Assembly (NCBI GenBank): GCA_024760905.1
Contig: CM045734.1
Location: 41,664,564-41,728,563, forward strand
Direction: 5' to 3'
DNA length: 64,000 nt
From: Plotosus lineatus
Lineage: Eukaryota; Chordata; Actinopteri; Siluriformes; Plotosidae
Shown: in pieces, positions 38,289 through 51,639 of the stretch
How positions within the stretch are numbered: position 1 is the stretch's first letter
Layout: the number at the start of each line of letters is the position of its first letter
The notes under the pieces: model-generated
The model's database searches: none
What the model was told of the DNA's origin: nothing
What the model saw: only the letters and a program-made list of their open reading frames with translations
Position numbers and translations under genes: made by a program

Positions 38289-38301
38289 TTTTCAAAGAAA
38301 G

Positions 38302-40671
38302 GTGTATATTGATGATTCATGATTTTCTTAACACTTTACATTGACTTTGCAGAATACCGATATTGGTTTGTGAGAAATCTTGCATTCTCTTGAATACAGA
38401 GGCTTATGTTGGAAATTTCTAGTCATTTTTTTCTCCCTGTTTTTTCCTACCTTCCCATCAATGCCAAAGCTGGGGTAGCATTTGAATTGCATCAGAAAAT
38501 GACCCTTTGCAGCCACGGCAACATTGTGACAACATTATTAGGAACATTATAATTTGAAGGGGATTTGGAGCTAATATGGTTGACACTGGAGCCCATTTAG
38601 CTGTGAAAGCTGGACATAACAGCTCTCACTCTGAAGACATGTGTTAAAGACGCATGGGGCTCTCTAACTGACAATTTAGTGGTGACTTCTCCATAATTGG
38701 GATATCACTAGGCAGTTTTCCCCAGAAAACATGTCATAGTTTGGCCCGCTTGTCGTTTTGCTTGCCAGAGCCTTTAATGCACTCTCAAACAACTCAACTC
38801 TTGCATCTAATGCTTTGTCAATCCGACCTCCACCATTTGCTCTGGTAAATATATTGCATTACATAGTGCATAACTTTGTTAAAATCTCTATTACTTGTTG
38901 TTAGGCACAAGCATGTTGTGTATAAATATTTTTCTTTTAAAATCAATCTCAAACAGTACAACATAGCTCTTCCCTAGCCACAATTGAGTTTCAGTGAAAT
39001 GAAATATATAGAATTTTCCATCTTAAGCGCAAGTTGTTTCTTTGTGTTGTGGGACTTTAATTCGGGGGTAGGCTGTTGGGCTTGACCACTAAATATTGGG
39101 TTTTCCCATCTATTTTTCTCAAGTGCAGTCTTAGACAGTCGGGGATACTGCATTCTCTATCATTTAGAATAATCTGCAGAAAAAGAATAACAAAATCAGT
39201 CACTCAGACCTCTTGATGTGGCATTAAGTATGCTCTATACCTCATTATCAGAACACAATTTACATACAGAACATCATTAATAGTATATTATTATGTTTAT
39301 GTAATGCTTAGTGAATTTCTATAATATATGATCAGGAGTGGTAGTGATTATTTTTAGCACGTGCTTTATTTTCCTCATTATGGTCACTGGCTTTAGGTAG
39401 AAATGAACTAAATTCTTTAATAATAACAACTTTATAAAAATACACAATAATCTAAATATATAGAACCCTATAACCACGTTTTATTTTATTTATAATTTTA
39501 TTATTGGTGTACCTTCTGATTCATTGATAATGGAAATACAGTACAATTGATAGTCTTCGCAGGACAAATCTATGACAAATTCGCATTATAAGATCTAAAT
39601 CTGTGCACAGTATGCTGTTTGGAGTTTGTGCAGTTTTTAGTTATTTATTTATTTATTTTAAGTGACCCAAAATATCTGCAACACTGATTTAGTGAACGTC
39701 AGCAGGAGTGCCAGTAGAGAAAGCCTTAAGGTCCAAATCCACTTTTAATTTCACACCACAGCTGTTTTAAATGGTGACTGACACCGCTAGTGTAGCTATT
39801 AATTGATAAACATGGAAATTCCCTTGAAAAAAGCTAAATGAGACTTAATCAAGCACTTTCTGAATTTTGCCCTGTACTTAACCAGCTAATGTGTTTGACA
39901 TGGCTTTCAAATCAGTAGTAGTTAGTGAGCTGCCTGATTGGCCAGGCTGTCATTCTCCAAAGGATGCCTCGAGCCATTCGCTTGCTGCTTAGAGAGAGAG
40001 AGGGAGAGAGAGAGAGAGAATTGAGCCTCATAAGTGAAGCCTGCCTAGAAGTGTCCGCTGGATTGAAAGCTATTATTGGAACATTTATTATGACACCTAA
40101 ATTGTCAAATGCAAAGCACGGCCAAATGCACCATGAAATGGACCTGAGAAGACCTCACTCTTCACACCCCATCTGTTCTCCCTGCCATGCGATCTTCTGA
40201 GCGAGAAGATGGAGCTGCCAAGAGTCCAAGCTGGAGACAAGCTGAAGGCTTTACATATGTGAAGATGCTATACTGAACTTAACTGAAAGTACTCAGCCAA
40301 TAAAAGTAATTTGAAGAAAAATGTTTTTTTATATAGAATAAAAGTGTACTCTGTGTTTTTAGATAAACTCATTATCCCTCGATGTGGATTGATCATTTAA
40401 CGTGTGGCATTTTATTGAACATCATTTCGATTAGTTTCTGCAAAAGTCTTGAAACTGTTTGCATATGATCACATTTTACTCAACTATTGCTAATTATAAA
40501 AACCAGCGTAGCTCAACAGAAACCTGCTCGACAGAGCTGTAATCAAGACCGTCTTTGTCATGTCTGACTCTATCAAAACCAAGTCCAAAGCAGTTCGAGT
40601 CAAAGTCAAGAGACAGTCCTAATGAGAAACACAGAAGGCAAAATCTTACTTGAGAGCCCTTACTTACTCTT
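38302..40671. other. Single-copy DNA, no gene recognised
   Basis: Long stretch free of the window's repeat families. 38480-38850 and 39900-40250 are balanced in composition, the latter interrupted only by a short GA tract at 39992-40018. These are the best places to look for conserved regulatory elements, but I can show none. Confidence 0.4.
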
Positions 40672-40985
40672 TATTTGTTCATTCATCCATTCATTTGCTG
40701 AGCCCCGTAATCCTACTTGATCCTATCTCAGCTCACCCTGGCAAAAGATGGGGTACACCCTGAACAGCTTGCCGTTCTATCCCAGGAAAATGCTTACAAC
40801 CATTGACACTCATACTCAGGGGCAATTTGGAACAGCCAGTTAGCCTAAAGTGCATGTCCTTGGAATGTAGGAGGAAACCAGAGTACCTGGATGGAACTTC
40901 ACGAGCACAAGGAAAGTATGTAAATCCAAACAAACAAAGCCTTCTTTCTTTTGTGAAAGGCACCTGTACTTGAACAAGAATGATT
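40672..40985 (-). repeat. V-SINE, near full length
   Basis: Read minus: degraded tRNA-like head, 'ctctggtttcctcctacattcc', 'ggctaactggctgttccaaatt', 'gtatgagtgtcaatgg', 'tgttcagggtgtacccc', and a tail ending 'aatgaatgga' type. Confidence 0.75.
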
Positions 40986-41089
40986 AGTATATCGCTGAAA
41001 CCAAGATAGTTCCAAGGGCAAATACCAACAAGCCTAAGACAAGTCTGAGATAATAAAAAAATAAATAAAAATAAACACTCAAGACGGTT

Positions 41090-41458
41090 ACGGTAGGGTG
41101 AGAAACTCAGCTATGCAGGAGGAGCTCAGCGTAGAACCACTGTTTTTCTGCTTTGAGAAGAGCCGGTTGAGGTGGCTTGGGCATCTGGTTAGAACGCTTC
41201 CTGAATGCTTACATGGCACGATGTTTCGAGCATGTCTAACCGGGAAAAGACTCCAGGGTTGGCCCAGAACATGCGGGCGGAACTATGTCCCTCGGCTGGC
41301 CTGAGAACTCCTCAGTGTTCCCCTGAAAGAGCCAGAGGAAATGGCTAGGGAGAGGGCATCTGGACTTCACTGCCTAGGCTGCTTCCCCTGAGACCTGACC
41401 CCAGACTAAGTAGATGATGATGATGATGATGATGATGAAGATGATGATGATGAAGAGG
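41090..41458 (+). pseudogene. LINE 3' end with C-terminal ORF tail and (GAT)n terminus
   Basis: The frame encodes 'EELSVEPLFFCFEKSRLRWLGHL', 'RMLPE'-like sequence, 'FRACLTGKRLQGWPRT' and 'NYVPRLA', the end of a non-LTR polyprotein (ERSQLRWLGHLVRMP-type motif). A one-base shift after 41300 lets the alignment continue into a 'LLRLLPP'-like end. The copy terminates in (GAT)n at 41417-41458, acting as the LINE's simple 3' tail. It is 5'-truncated. Confidence 0.8.
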
Positions 41459-42471
41459 AGGAGGACCTAAGGCCAGGCTTTAGTACAACAGTGCATAAAA
41501 AAATTCAGGCCTTATTCATAGCTATTGCTATTTTCAGCCAAATAACAACTGTATTGTACTGTACATGAGTAATTGATAGGTTGATGTTCAGCATGATGTG
41601 TAATTGATTTAGTAAATATAAGACATGGCATGTGCTGTAGCCATTAAATATTAAATAATGAAAAAAAAATAATTACAACTGCAGCTATCCTTGTTAGTTT
41701 ATTCATACTACAATTTCACGAACTTGTTTGTTATTCTCGGTGTTTGTGGTATAAAGAATCCTATGTTCATTCTAGGACTTTTTCTTACTGCTCTAAAGCC
41801 TGGCTTGTAAATGATGCACATGTTAAAGTTTCACTCATTTAATTTCAAGAGTGCACAGTTCTGTAGATGCAGTACATGATTTGCCTCAGCTCTACATACT
41901 CACTAACTCCACATACAGTATACAGTATATCATCTCAGTTGAATCCAAATCACCTGAATCAATGTACGAAATAAAGATGACCTCAATTCTTGGCTCTTCT
42001 ATGATTCCCCTTGTCTAGAGGTGAGTGCATCCCATCTCATTAGGAGATAAAAGGTGCCACTTACCATGGGCTCATTCAGACACACATACAGAGATACAAT
42101 CGCGTTACCATGGCCACCTGCCAGTGCGTCCGGAACGCCGTACATCTCTATCAGGGCTAAAGGAACTGCATCTGCCTGGCAGCGTTATGCAGCCAGGGAA
42201 AGGCAGTATTTTTAGCATGCATTGTGTTGTCTCTACATGCCTATTTAGGTACTTTGTGCAAAGCAAGTGATATCAGCATTAAAGTCATGGGTCCCCTATT
42301 TAAAGGTGATAAAGATACTGCCATTATTCTATTTTATGATAATGAATACAAGGATGGATGTGATTTTATTAATGAATACGATGAACTGTTGTCAATGTAG
42401 GATATCAGAAGTTAACTTTTCTTTTTCTTTTTATTACCAAAACTGTGATTTGTTTCTTATGCTATTGATGG
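41459..42471. other. Single-copy DNA, no gene recognised
   Basis: Nothing supported. Confidence 0.4.
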
Positions 42472-42477
42472 GGGGGG

Positions 42478-42479
<2 letters not shown>

Positions 42480-42547
<68 letters not shown>
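42480..42547. repeat. (GA)n microsatellite
   Basis: GA array after a G9 run. Confidence 0.97.
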
Positions 42548-42550
<3 letters not shown>

Positions 42551-42776
42551 GGGGGTAGGAACACTTCCATTCATGTAGCAGCAGGATGGTTGTCATCAGA
42601 GAGAGGATCTTGGTGCCAGCTTGTGGCTGTCTGTGGATGCTGGCAACTGGCACAGTAACGAGGGGGGAAAATAGGCCGAGCCACCAGCAATAATCCTGCC
42701 TTCAAAAGATCCAGATGGCTAACCTTTCAGTCAAAATATTGTTTTTGGAGGGAGGTGTTCAGACTCCCACATACCC

Positions 42777-42778
<2 letters not shown>

Positions 42779-42822
<44 letters not shown>
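42779..42822. repeat. (CT)n microsatellite
   Basis: CT array. Confidence 0.97.
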
Positions 42823-42825
<3 letters not shown>

Positions 42826-42929
42826 TGCTGTGCTTTATCAGATTTTGGGTTCTCCCCAGGAAAACAAACTCATTCAAATGTTCCGGAGCTGTGTGGGATT
42901 GAGTGGGGAAAAGTGTATTTGTTGGGGAC

Positions 42930-42931
42930 GA

Positions 42932-42994
<63 letters not shown>
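42930..42994. repeat. (GT)n microsatellite
   Basis: GT array followed by GGGT-rich sequence to about 43040. Confidence 0.97.
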
Positions 42995-42996
<2 letters not shown>

Positions 42997-43145
42997 CAGT
43001 GGGTGAGTAGGTGTGTGGGTGGGTGGGTGTATGGGTGTGTGGAGTTGGATTTGGGCTCCTCTCAGTCTCCTAAGCAGGACACACACAGAGCGACTCTGTG
43101 TGGCGACAAGGGCCATGACACAGTTCACACCACTCTCCATTGGCT

Positions 43146-43149
<4 letters not shown>

Positions 43150-43193
<44 letters not shown>

Positions 43194-43201
43194 GAGAGAG
43201 A
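43150..43201. repeat. (GA)n microsatellite
   Basis: GA array with one G interruption. Confidence 0.97.
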
Positions 43202-44405
43202 TGCCAATCATCCTCAGGAATTGATCATAATTCATATTAGTATTCATATTAATTGCTATATGTCTGAAATAACATCAAACTTGTTTTTGAAAACCCATGC
43301 CAATAAGTCGGCACTAGTGAATATTTTGCTGCTATTTTTAATGTAATACCTATACCAAGTCAAAAACATGAATAATCAGTTACTTTCAGGTTAAAAAAAT
43401 GTGCCACCAGGTTATATTGTGTTACACCATATTAACTTCGCACTAACTGCCCTGTTATAAAAACAGTTGTAAATCATGCCAGGGTCCACATGAATCTGTC
43501 AGGGGCTACATCAAGATAATTCGTCCTCATTTGCTGTTGATGATTTAACTAAAATCGTAATTGCACAGGAGGTATCTTCAGGAGGCACACAGTTTTGGAT
43601 TTCCTGTTGCTCCTGTGTCACCTCCATAATGGTGGTCAGCCTTGTGAAACCATAAATTAGGCCATATGAGGCTATACATATAGACATACAGTCATGCTTA
43701 CACACATACAGACACACACATGTACACAAACACATATATAAAAATTATGTATGCTCCCACACGCTTACACTCATACACAAAACAAAACCTGCTCTCTTTC
43801 GCTCTCCTTCTCGCCGCGAGCACACACAGGTCGAGTCAGGGTGCTCCACTGGGGGAGCCGCGGTGGCTCCTGTGGTCGATGGCTGGGGCGTCTCGGCCTG
43901 TTGTGCGTTGCCACAGTCGCTCTCGCTCCTCCAGAGCTGTGCAGACAGCCAGGCTCCTGTGAGTTGCTACAGTTGCTGTCCCCCTGAGTGGAACACACAG
44001 AACGGACTCACTATGATTTGACTCTTGCGTTGGCCACAACCCCAACCAACAACAATCGCAGAGACAGAAGAAAAGACAAAGTCATCAGCCAACAATTTAG
44101 TTAATATAATTATTTCTGAGAATTGTGGCTTCGGAGCCACGTCTTTTCTCGCTTTTCAGAGAATGTTTTTAGTTCAGATACATGATCATTAACACTCATG
44201 CCTCCGGGTGCAATTGGAGATGTTGTACAGGTAGCATTCTAACAATAAAATGTGTTAGCATAGGAGATGTTTACAGAATATTGCAGTAAAGTTCATGTGG
44301 AACATCACAATGTGTTAAGTATTAAAATGCTAATAATTGTATCAAGATGGGGTTTAAGGGACCATACTCTTTAGCATGGACAGTTTATGGACAGTTTTTT
44401 TTTTA
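43202..44405. other. Single-copy DNA with a small CpG-richer patch
   Basis: 43800-44000 is GC-rich with several CpG, open on both strands, and contains the inverted repeat GGAGCC/GGCTCC at 43854-43859 and 43865-43870. It could be a small CpG island or exon; no product is recognisable. Confidence 0.35.
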
Positions 44406-44406
44406 A

Positions 44407-44412
<6 letters not shown>

Positions 44413-44484
<72 letters not shown>
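44413..44484. repeat. (CT)n microsatellite
   Basis: About 72 bp of CT. Confidence 0.97.
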
Positions 44485-44486
<2 letters not shown>

Positions 44487-46725
44487 CGGGACTGGATATA
44501 AATAACCTACAGGGCAAGACTTCATGCTATTCACAAAAACGGAAACATTTCAAAAAAGACAGAAATAAAAGTGTACAAAATTCATATTGAAGAAAAATAT
44601 AAATACAACAAAATGTCCTAAATCCCTATATTTTTTAAAGCATGCATGAAGAAATAGAAAATGAATAAGCTTTCTATGAAATAAAATATAAGACCAATAT
44701 TAACCAAATCTCATCCGCTTATCTTCAAAGATTCCACCTACAATTCTATCACTACATGGAGGTGCACTCTGTCTCCACTGTTATTACAGTAAACTGTGCA
44801 TTTCCGTGGCTTTTTGTCCTGCATTTCACAGCAATTACATCCCCATTACACTCACGTAACATTAGCCACCTATAACAACAATGATTCCGTCATACTAAAA
44901 CAAAACCACCAATGGGCTGAAATCCCTTGGACACTGTAAATTCTATTACAGGGTCGATACAAATAGGATGGTCCGAAGAGAATGGGATTTCCCGGACCTA
45001 GTGGGAATTCTTGTTTGATGCGGGAAAGGCGAATTCCGTGTGGTTCTGCTATTTCGGGGAAAGCTGGAGTTTAATGAATATTCCTTCGGAAAGTGTGTAT
45101 GAAGTTGATGATAGGAAACAGTGCTAAAGGATGCATTTTCAAGGGTAAATAAATGACAACCGATCAATGTGATATTCGATAGCCGTGGTTGGAAAGTTGG
45201 CATACCTAAAATATATAAAAATAACTAGCTATATGGTTACATATTATAATAATTTAATTAGACAAACTTGGTCTTTCAACTTTTCTGAAAGTTCAGGATG
45301 AGCTGTATACATATCCCGGCTGGTGGATCTCACAGAATGTGGATTTGTTTCTTTCTGGCATGCCTTCATTTGAAGTGGGGCAGGGGTGAGCTGTAATCCT
45401 GGGCACAAATTCCACCAGTGACAAAGGTCTGGGTGATACTGATACCTCTAGCATACTAAATATACCCTCCGGCCTGGAGTGGCATGAGCAGGTGGAGAAT
45501 GGGCATTGCCAAGAGCTGGTGTCGCTAGACCCCAAATCTTACAGGTCGCTTTTTTTGGCACAGGGTGTGTGTTTTTGCGGGTTAGAGGATGGGGGTATGG
45601 TCTTCATGTCGAAGTGTGTATATGACACCCTGTTCAGAGGCGCAAAAGGATCAGGGGAGACAACCCAAATCGGGTGGTTACCGTTCAAAGCCAGCTGGTC
45701 TGGCTTAATTAATGCAGGACATTTTTTTTGTGTATGTAAAATATTGTGTAGTCTAGTGAATGTTTGATTAACCTGGCCCACAGCAGGAACTGGAGGGTGT
45801 GACTTCCTGGAAAAAGCAAGAAAACGACACGGGTGAGTTTTTCTCCCCCAAGTTTCCCCTTCCTCTGTCTAGATTAGTAGAGTTAAGAATTTGTGCCCGT
45901 GGAAAGTTTTGGGACTCTTTTTTCAGCTAAGAGTCTTCCATTAGAGTTTATTAATAGTAAAATTACTGGTAGTTTTTTATTAATATATTACACAAGTTTA
46001 GGATTGGACTTCTGCTTACCATTTAATTCAATTCAATTTTTTTTTTTTTTTCAATCTGTTTGAGAATTAAATTCAGTAATTTGGTGTGATCATAGAAATC
46101 CATAGTATGATGCTCTTGTTGATGTTACTTAAAGCTTTCAGTATATTAGTCTAGCATGGATTTTACATATTATGGAAAGAAATGAAATGAAATACAAGAT
46201 ACGGCAATCATAAAACTTCAGCAGTAGCATATGAGAATGTGAAATATTTTTGAAAGCCTTTTTGTTTGCTTGAAAGAAAACAAATTTTAAAAAAAAGAAG
46301 AGAAAAAGGCCTTTCTAAAATCATATGGTATTTTTAACATGAGTCAATCAAAGTCATAATATCCTTCCTGACAAAGACACAATCTGTAATAAGTTAAATT
46401 ACATGAAATTCTGTGACATAAAGAACAAACTCAGGATGAAAACTGTATCGTACTGTACGCTTGCTGTCAAAGTTTCATAATGACATGGAAAAGTCAGAAT
46501 GGTATTCTAGAAATATAAAATATATAAACCTCAAAATACATTAGGTACACATATGCAAAGCACATTATTTCTATTTCTTTTTTGAAGAATCAAACCATTT
46601 CCTATTCTTTATATGCTGTATTTAAATAAATGTTGAAATAAATTTTTAGGAGTGGTATGAGTGACCGATCAGAATTTTGTGAACATGCCTGAAAAATATT
46701 AGAATAAAAAAATACATGTAATATA
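44485..46725. other. Single-copy DNA, no gene recognised
   Basis: 45290-45840 carries overlapping frames on both strands with no recognised product and no clean splice sites. Confidence 0.4.
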
Positions 46726-47268
46726 CAGGATCCCTCGCTACTTCGCGCTTTAATTCATGTATCTTTAGTACATCGCAGCTTTTTAAAATAATTTTTTTTT
46801 TTTTTAGTATTTTTTTAATTAAAAATAAGGAAATTAAGGAAGAATAAGGGAAAAAGTTAAGGAAAATGCCACAAAAACAAGGCCAATTATGCAAGAAATA
46901 AAAAAATAAAGTAAATAAAAAAAACCTAAACCAACACAAAACAAAAAACAATCCAAAATCGCCCATCAAAACTAGTTACATTGTTGTGAGGTGCACATCT
47001 GCGTGCATGCGCGTGTCAGTATGTAGGTGTGTGTGTGTGTGTTTATATTTTATTTACATCTTATACATTATTTTTGAATGTTTAATTGTTATTACAAGGA
47101 TTTATAGCATTGAATATGTATTTATTGATATTATATTATGTGCACATATACATGTACGTATACGTCAATCAAAGGGTGGGGGGTGGGGGGAGTGATCCTA
47201 CTTCGCGGATTTCGGTGGTCGTATTGGGATTTCGGTCCCAATTAACCGCGGAAAGTGAGGGATCCCTG
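46726..47268 (-). mobile_element. Tigger-like MITE family A, copy 7
   Basis: Both TIRs present (CAGGATCCCTCGCTACTTCG at left, GAAAGTGAGGGATCCCTG at right) with TA at 46724-46725 and 47269-47270. About 543 bp, opposite orientation to copy 2. One of the better preserved copies. Confidence 0.87.
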
Positions 47269-47270
47269 TA

Positions 47271-48437
47271 CCGCATTATTTGTAATCGACTGAACAAATC
47301 AAGGAGAAAAAAAAACAGAAGAGGAAAGCAAGTAAATAAACTCAGTAAAATTGTTGTGGTAGTTATTTATATCATATAAGTTAGGACATAAATCACCTGA
47401 AAATCCACTAATATCAGCACACTCTCCACACTTATAAACATGCCTAAGACTTATTTACATTCACAGCATTATATTTCTGATGCAGCGTTTTTTTGGAAAA
47501 GTGCCACTGACAGGATCTCTGTCATCTAATCCCCGTCTTCTTGGGTGTTCAGGCAGTGCCGTGTCGCTTCCCTTAGGAGACTGAGGCAAGGCATCTATGA
47601 CCCAGTTTACAATAGCTCCCCTGCTCCTCATTTGAAAACTCCCCCTTCTCCGTCACACAAATCTTTGATCAGAATGGCGGCTGGGGAAGAGGGATGCTGT
47701 TTTCTTACAGAAAAAAAAAGATGCGCTCTTTGCCTTCAAACCTCACTTGGCTCTTTGAATCACTATCTGGCGCCTCAGTGGTAACTGTGTAGATATATTG
47801 TTTGTGTTTGTATGGGTGCTTACCTTATTTCTGAGCTCTTTCACGCTTTCAATGAAATTTTCAGCCACTGAAATTCATCCTGGTGCTTTTCTAGAACAGC
47901 GGTAGTTCTAGTATTAACTTCTCAGTATGCAGGCAAGTGACCAACACAGCACAATTGTAGCAATTTCTGATCTCAACTTTGAACTAAAACATGTCTTGTT
48001 TGAATAAATTCACCCATTAATCATGAAGCTCTGACGGTGAAAAAGAATTGAACCCCTACGTCTATTTATATTAATGCTAGTCGGCATGTTGCTTTTGCAA
48101 TAGCGACAATATTGCTTTTTACAGAGCCAAATGTCATGTTCTCATGTTACACTGCCAATGTATTGTCTGTGAAGTATATATTTCATATTTGTCTTTCTTT
48201 TTTCTTAGCTACCACATATTGAACACTTCGGAAACAGTCAGGCAGATGATGTGAAATGAAAAAGAATTCACTTTCTTCCATAGTGTTAGCATGGTTGCAA
48301 TGAAAGTTATATTAGTCCAATTATTTTGTATCGTCACCAATCGTTGGTAAAGGAATTTACTGGGATTAGAGTATATACTTGGAAGGTTGAGTGTGGGGGT
48401 CGAGGGATCACCCCAGGATCACACTCATTCGCCACTT
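47271..48437. other. Single-copy DNA, no gene recognised
   Basis: A 79-codon frame at 47545-47784 is unassigned; region 47480-47780 has balanced composition. Confidence 0.4.
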
Positions 48438-48937
48438 CAGGGACCCCTCACTTTCCGCAGTTAACTGGGACTGGAGATCCCCACACGACCATCAAAATCC
48501 ACGAAGAAGGATCACCCCCCCATCCCATCTCCCCCAATCCACCATGTATATGCATAGTGTATATAATATCAATAAATACATAGTCAATGCTATAATGCAT
48601 AAGATATGAATAAAATATAACTACACAGGCATACAGATGCGCGAACATGGACGTAGATACGTCACACACTCAGGTGCGCACCTCACAATAATGTATAAAG
48701 TTGTGATGGGAGATTTTGGGTTGTTTTTTGTTTTGTGTTGGTTTAGGGCTTTTTTCTTTTTCTTTTTTTTTTTTTTTTGCATAATTGGCCTTGTTTTTGT
48801 GGCGTTTTCCTTAACTTTTTCCCCTATTCTTCCTTAATTTCCTTCTTTTTTAATACGATGAGATTTTTTTTTTTTTTTTTAAACTGCGATGCACTGAAGC
48901 CGCATGAATTGAAGCATGAAGTAGAAAAGAATCCCTG
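48438..48937 (+). mobile_element. Tigger-like MITE family A, copy 8
   Basis: Left end CAGGGACCCCTCACTTTCC, right end degraded to 'gtagaaaagaatccctg', TA after it. All internal blocks present, about 500 bp. Confidence 0.83.
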
Positions 48938-50200
48938 TATTCCACTATCATGCCAAGCTATCACAAGACTACCATTATCTTTCAACCTGGGGTTTTAAGT
49001 CTTGAGCCCAAAACCTATTTGATTTCTACTATTGTGCATGTGGCCCAGTAGTCCAGTACTTTCCAAAGCCATAACACGTTGCCTTGTTATAAATGTCTCT
49101 CAAACTTTCTGCGATGTTTGACCTACAGAATGACTAACTAGAAGAAATCCAATGGAGACCGAAAAGAAAATTTTGAAGCGAGCAATCCAGCAACATGAGG
49201 CACAAGTGCCATGAGAGCATTAATACCATATATGGTTACACATGGTTTTTAATCTTGATCAATTCCTAATTTCAATAAACCTTAAAGTAAGTAAATATAA
49301 TGCAATTAAAACAATGTATACCACTACATGTGTTTTTATTGACACCAATAATGGATAACATTTAGTTTAAAGTTTAGTTTGAGTCAGCGAGTTTAAAAGA
49401 CACCATGGAGTTAAACGTTCTAATGAACTGAAAGTGATCAACCCTGCCTTCTACCTTGACACTGCCTTAAGCCTTGGTTGCCTCATCTGGCACAAGGGTC
49501 ACTATCAGGACACAATTTTATGCCTAATATCCTTAAAGAAGCCTAGAGAAGGCCCAATCAAGCCCCAGAAGTGCCAGTAAAAACAGGACGGACTCTGGCT
49601 TGCCTTAGCTTAGACTTGGGGAAAACATGGAAAACTCCACAGACACCATCGCTGTAGCTGAGGGTCAAATTGGGCACCATCCTCCTTGCTTCTTTCTTTC
49701 TTTCTTTCTTTCTCTCTCTCTTCCTTTCTTTCTTTTCTGCTCATCCTCACCATACATCATACATTTACAATACATGACAGTTTAATATGACCTCAGGGTA
49801 ATTTTTCTTGCTCGCCTTATGTCTGATCCTGTTTGAATAAGAATGATCCTGTTTGATATAGAATGATTCTGATGCCACAAAGTGGTTTGGATGGTGTGTG
49901 GTGCCTTAAATGGGCCCCGCGTAAGAGCTTGTCTGACTGTTGTGTCACTGCGAGTTTCTATCCATCTACAATCACGATGGGAGGAACTTTGTATTGCCTG
50001 TGCGGAAAGAGTTTTCTTTGCAACACATGGTTCCAGATGACTCTAGATTCTTATCGATAACCAAGGGTGAGTGGATCTCACTGCAAATTCAACTCCAATT
50101 TATTTAATCAGCAAATTATTGTACTTGGCAGTGTTAAATAGTGAAATCTAATGAAAACCTTTTTTTAGAAATGCATTTTTAGAACAAAATACACAAACTC
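48938..50200. other. Single-copy DNA, no gene recognised
   Basis: (TTTC)n-like tract at 49687-49732. A donor-like AAG|GTGAGT at about 50064-50072 follows a 65-codon frame at 49863, but no family is recognised. Confidence 0.35.
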
Positions 50201-50204
50201 ACTC

Positions 50205-50352
50205 AAGCACTCACTCAGTTTCCAAACATTTAATCCAAGCAGGGTCAGTGGGAGACTGGAGTCTATCTCAACCAACTCTGCGCAAAGGAGTTGTATACCC
50301 TCAACAGCATGACAGACCATCGCAGGGCCAAATGCAGAAATGGTCACTGCAA
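50205..50352 (-). repeat. V-SINE 3' fragment (diverged)
   Basis: Plus reading 'atttaatccaagcagggtcagtgggagactggagtctatctcaacc' type followed by 'gtataccctcaacag' and 'accatcgcagggcc' blocks in V-SINE tail order. Confidence 0.55.
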
Positions 50353-51639
50353 AGTTTGTGACCTGCCTTGGCTAATGTAACATTATAAAACGTGCGTTCC
50401 ATGCAGTGGGGTTGAGTTATAATATTCCGTACCATGACAGTCCTTGTAATATGTATGTTTCAGTCTCAAGGGTCAAAGGACAGTCAGGCCATGATGTCAT
50501 GACCAAGCAGGACTTAGGGCTCAAGGTGAGAGCAGCTACATGAGACTGATTCTTCACCATAGACTGAATTATTCAGCAGAGGGGGAGAGTTTTCTTTACC
50601 ACCTGAAGGGTGTTGGGAGCAGCTGGGTTAAAGCAGCACAATAGTTCCTTATATACTGTATTTCACTCCTTGCTTCTGCGGCCAGCCAGAGAAAAGGAGA
50701 AAAAGAAACATAGAAGAAAAACAGAATAAGAGGCAGACAGAGAGAGAGTGAAAAAGACATGAAGGGAGGGGGGGCTCAAATATGAAAAAATAAAATAGAA
50801 GCAAAAGCAAATAGAAGGAGGGTGTAATGCATGCTCAAATGTATTATAGCTATCATTCAAATGTCAGACAACAATAAATGGCAAATTATTAAAATCCTCA
50901 AAACAGCTTGGATGATTTATTTGAAACACTCCATTTACCTTACTGTGGTCTAATTTTATAGCACACATCCCCTATATATACAGTCTGCTCCAGTAAGTAA
51001 TGTATGGCCAGTTTAGTCTATTTGCCAGGACATGTAGGTTTTCCACTGTATGTCCATAATACACAACATCTGTCAGGCCGCTGTACAAGCTCAGGAAAAA
51101 CCAGTTGGCACCCGGAGTCTAGAGACAGAAAAATGTGGCATGTTGGCATCTTTTTTAGTGCCACCATTATGAAAAGAAGAAAAAAACTATTACCAATGCT
51201 CGAGAAACAATATAAGAATTGTGCGGACTTCACCTAGCTTATGACTTTCCAACCATTCAAAAAAGGAAAAATCATTAGAAACGTTTTTCTTTTTTACATA
51301 CCCCCACCTTTCTCATGTGAAGCAATGGACAGACAAGGGGAACTTTGAGTCTCAGTCTAAAATATACAAAGAAACCACCGTACTACACTAAAAAGAAAGA
51401 CAGGAACTCAGGAAATTGTAGAAAGTTTCCTTGGGAGCGTTTCTATATCTGGCAGAGTTGGAGTTTTCAGAATGTGATGCGTAAGGTCAAATACGGTAAA
51501 GCAGCATTACTGTTAGCAAGGTTTTCTTTATTTACCGGTACAACCATAATGCATTAAAGCTCCATAATTGCGAGAGTTTGTACACAAAATATACTTTTCG
51601 GCTCGGCCAGTAAAGTTGCATTTAAAATTTCACTTAGCA
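50353..51639. other. Single-copy DNA, no gene recognised
   Basis: Purine-rich 50690-50820. Short frames at 51004-51237 and 51345-51557 are unassigned. Confidence 0.4.

Noticed and set aside
42480..43201. CRISPR-like or regulatory cluster of repeats
   Set aside because: Four simple arrays (GA, CT, GT, GA) with no repeat-spacer unit; ordinary vertebrate microsatellites, though close together.
50064..50072. AAGGTGAGT splice-donor-like site
   Set aside because: A consensus 9-mer occurs by chance at this window size and the frame before it has no recognisable product or acceptor.
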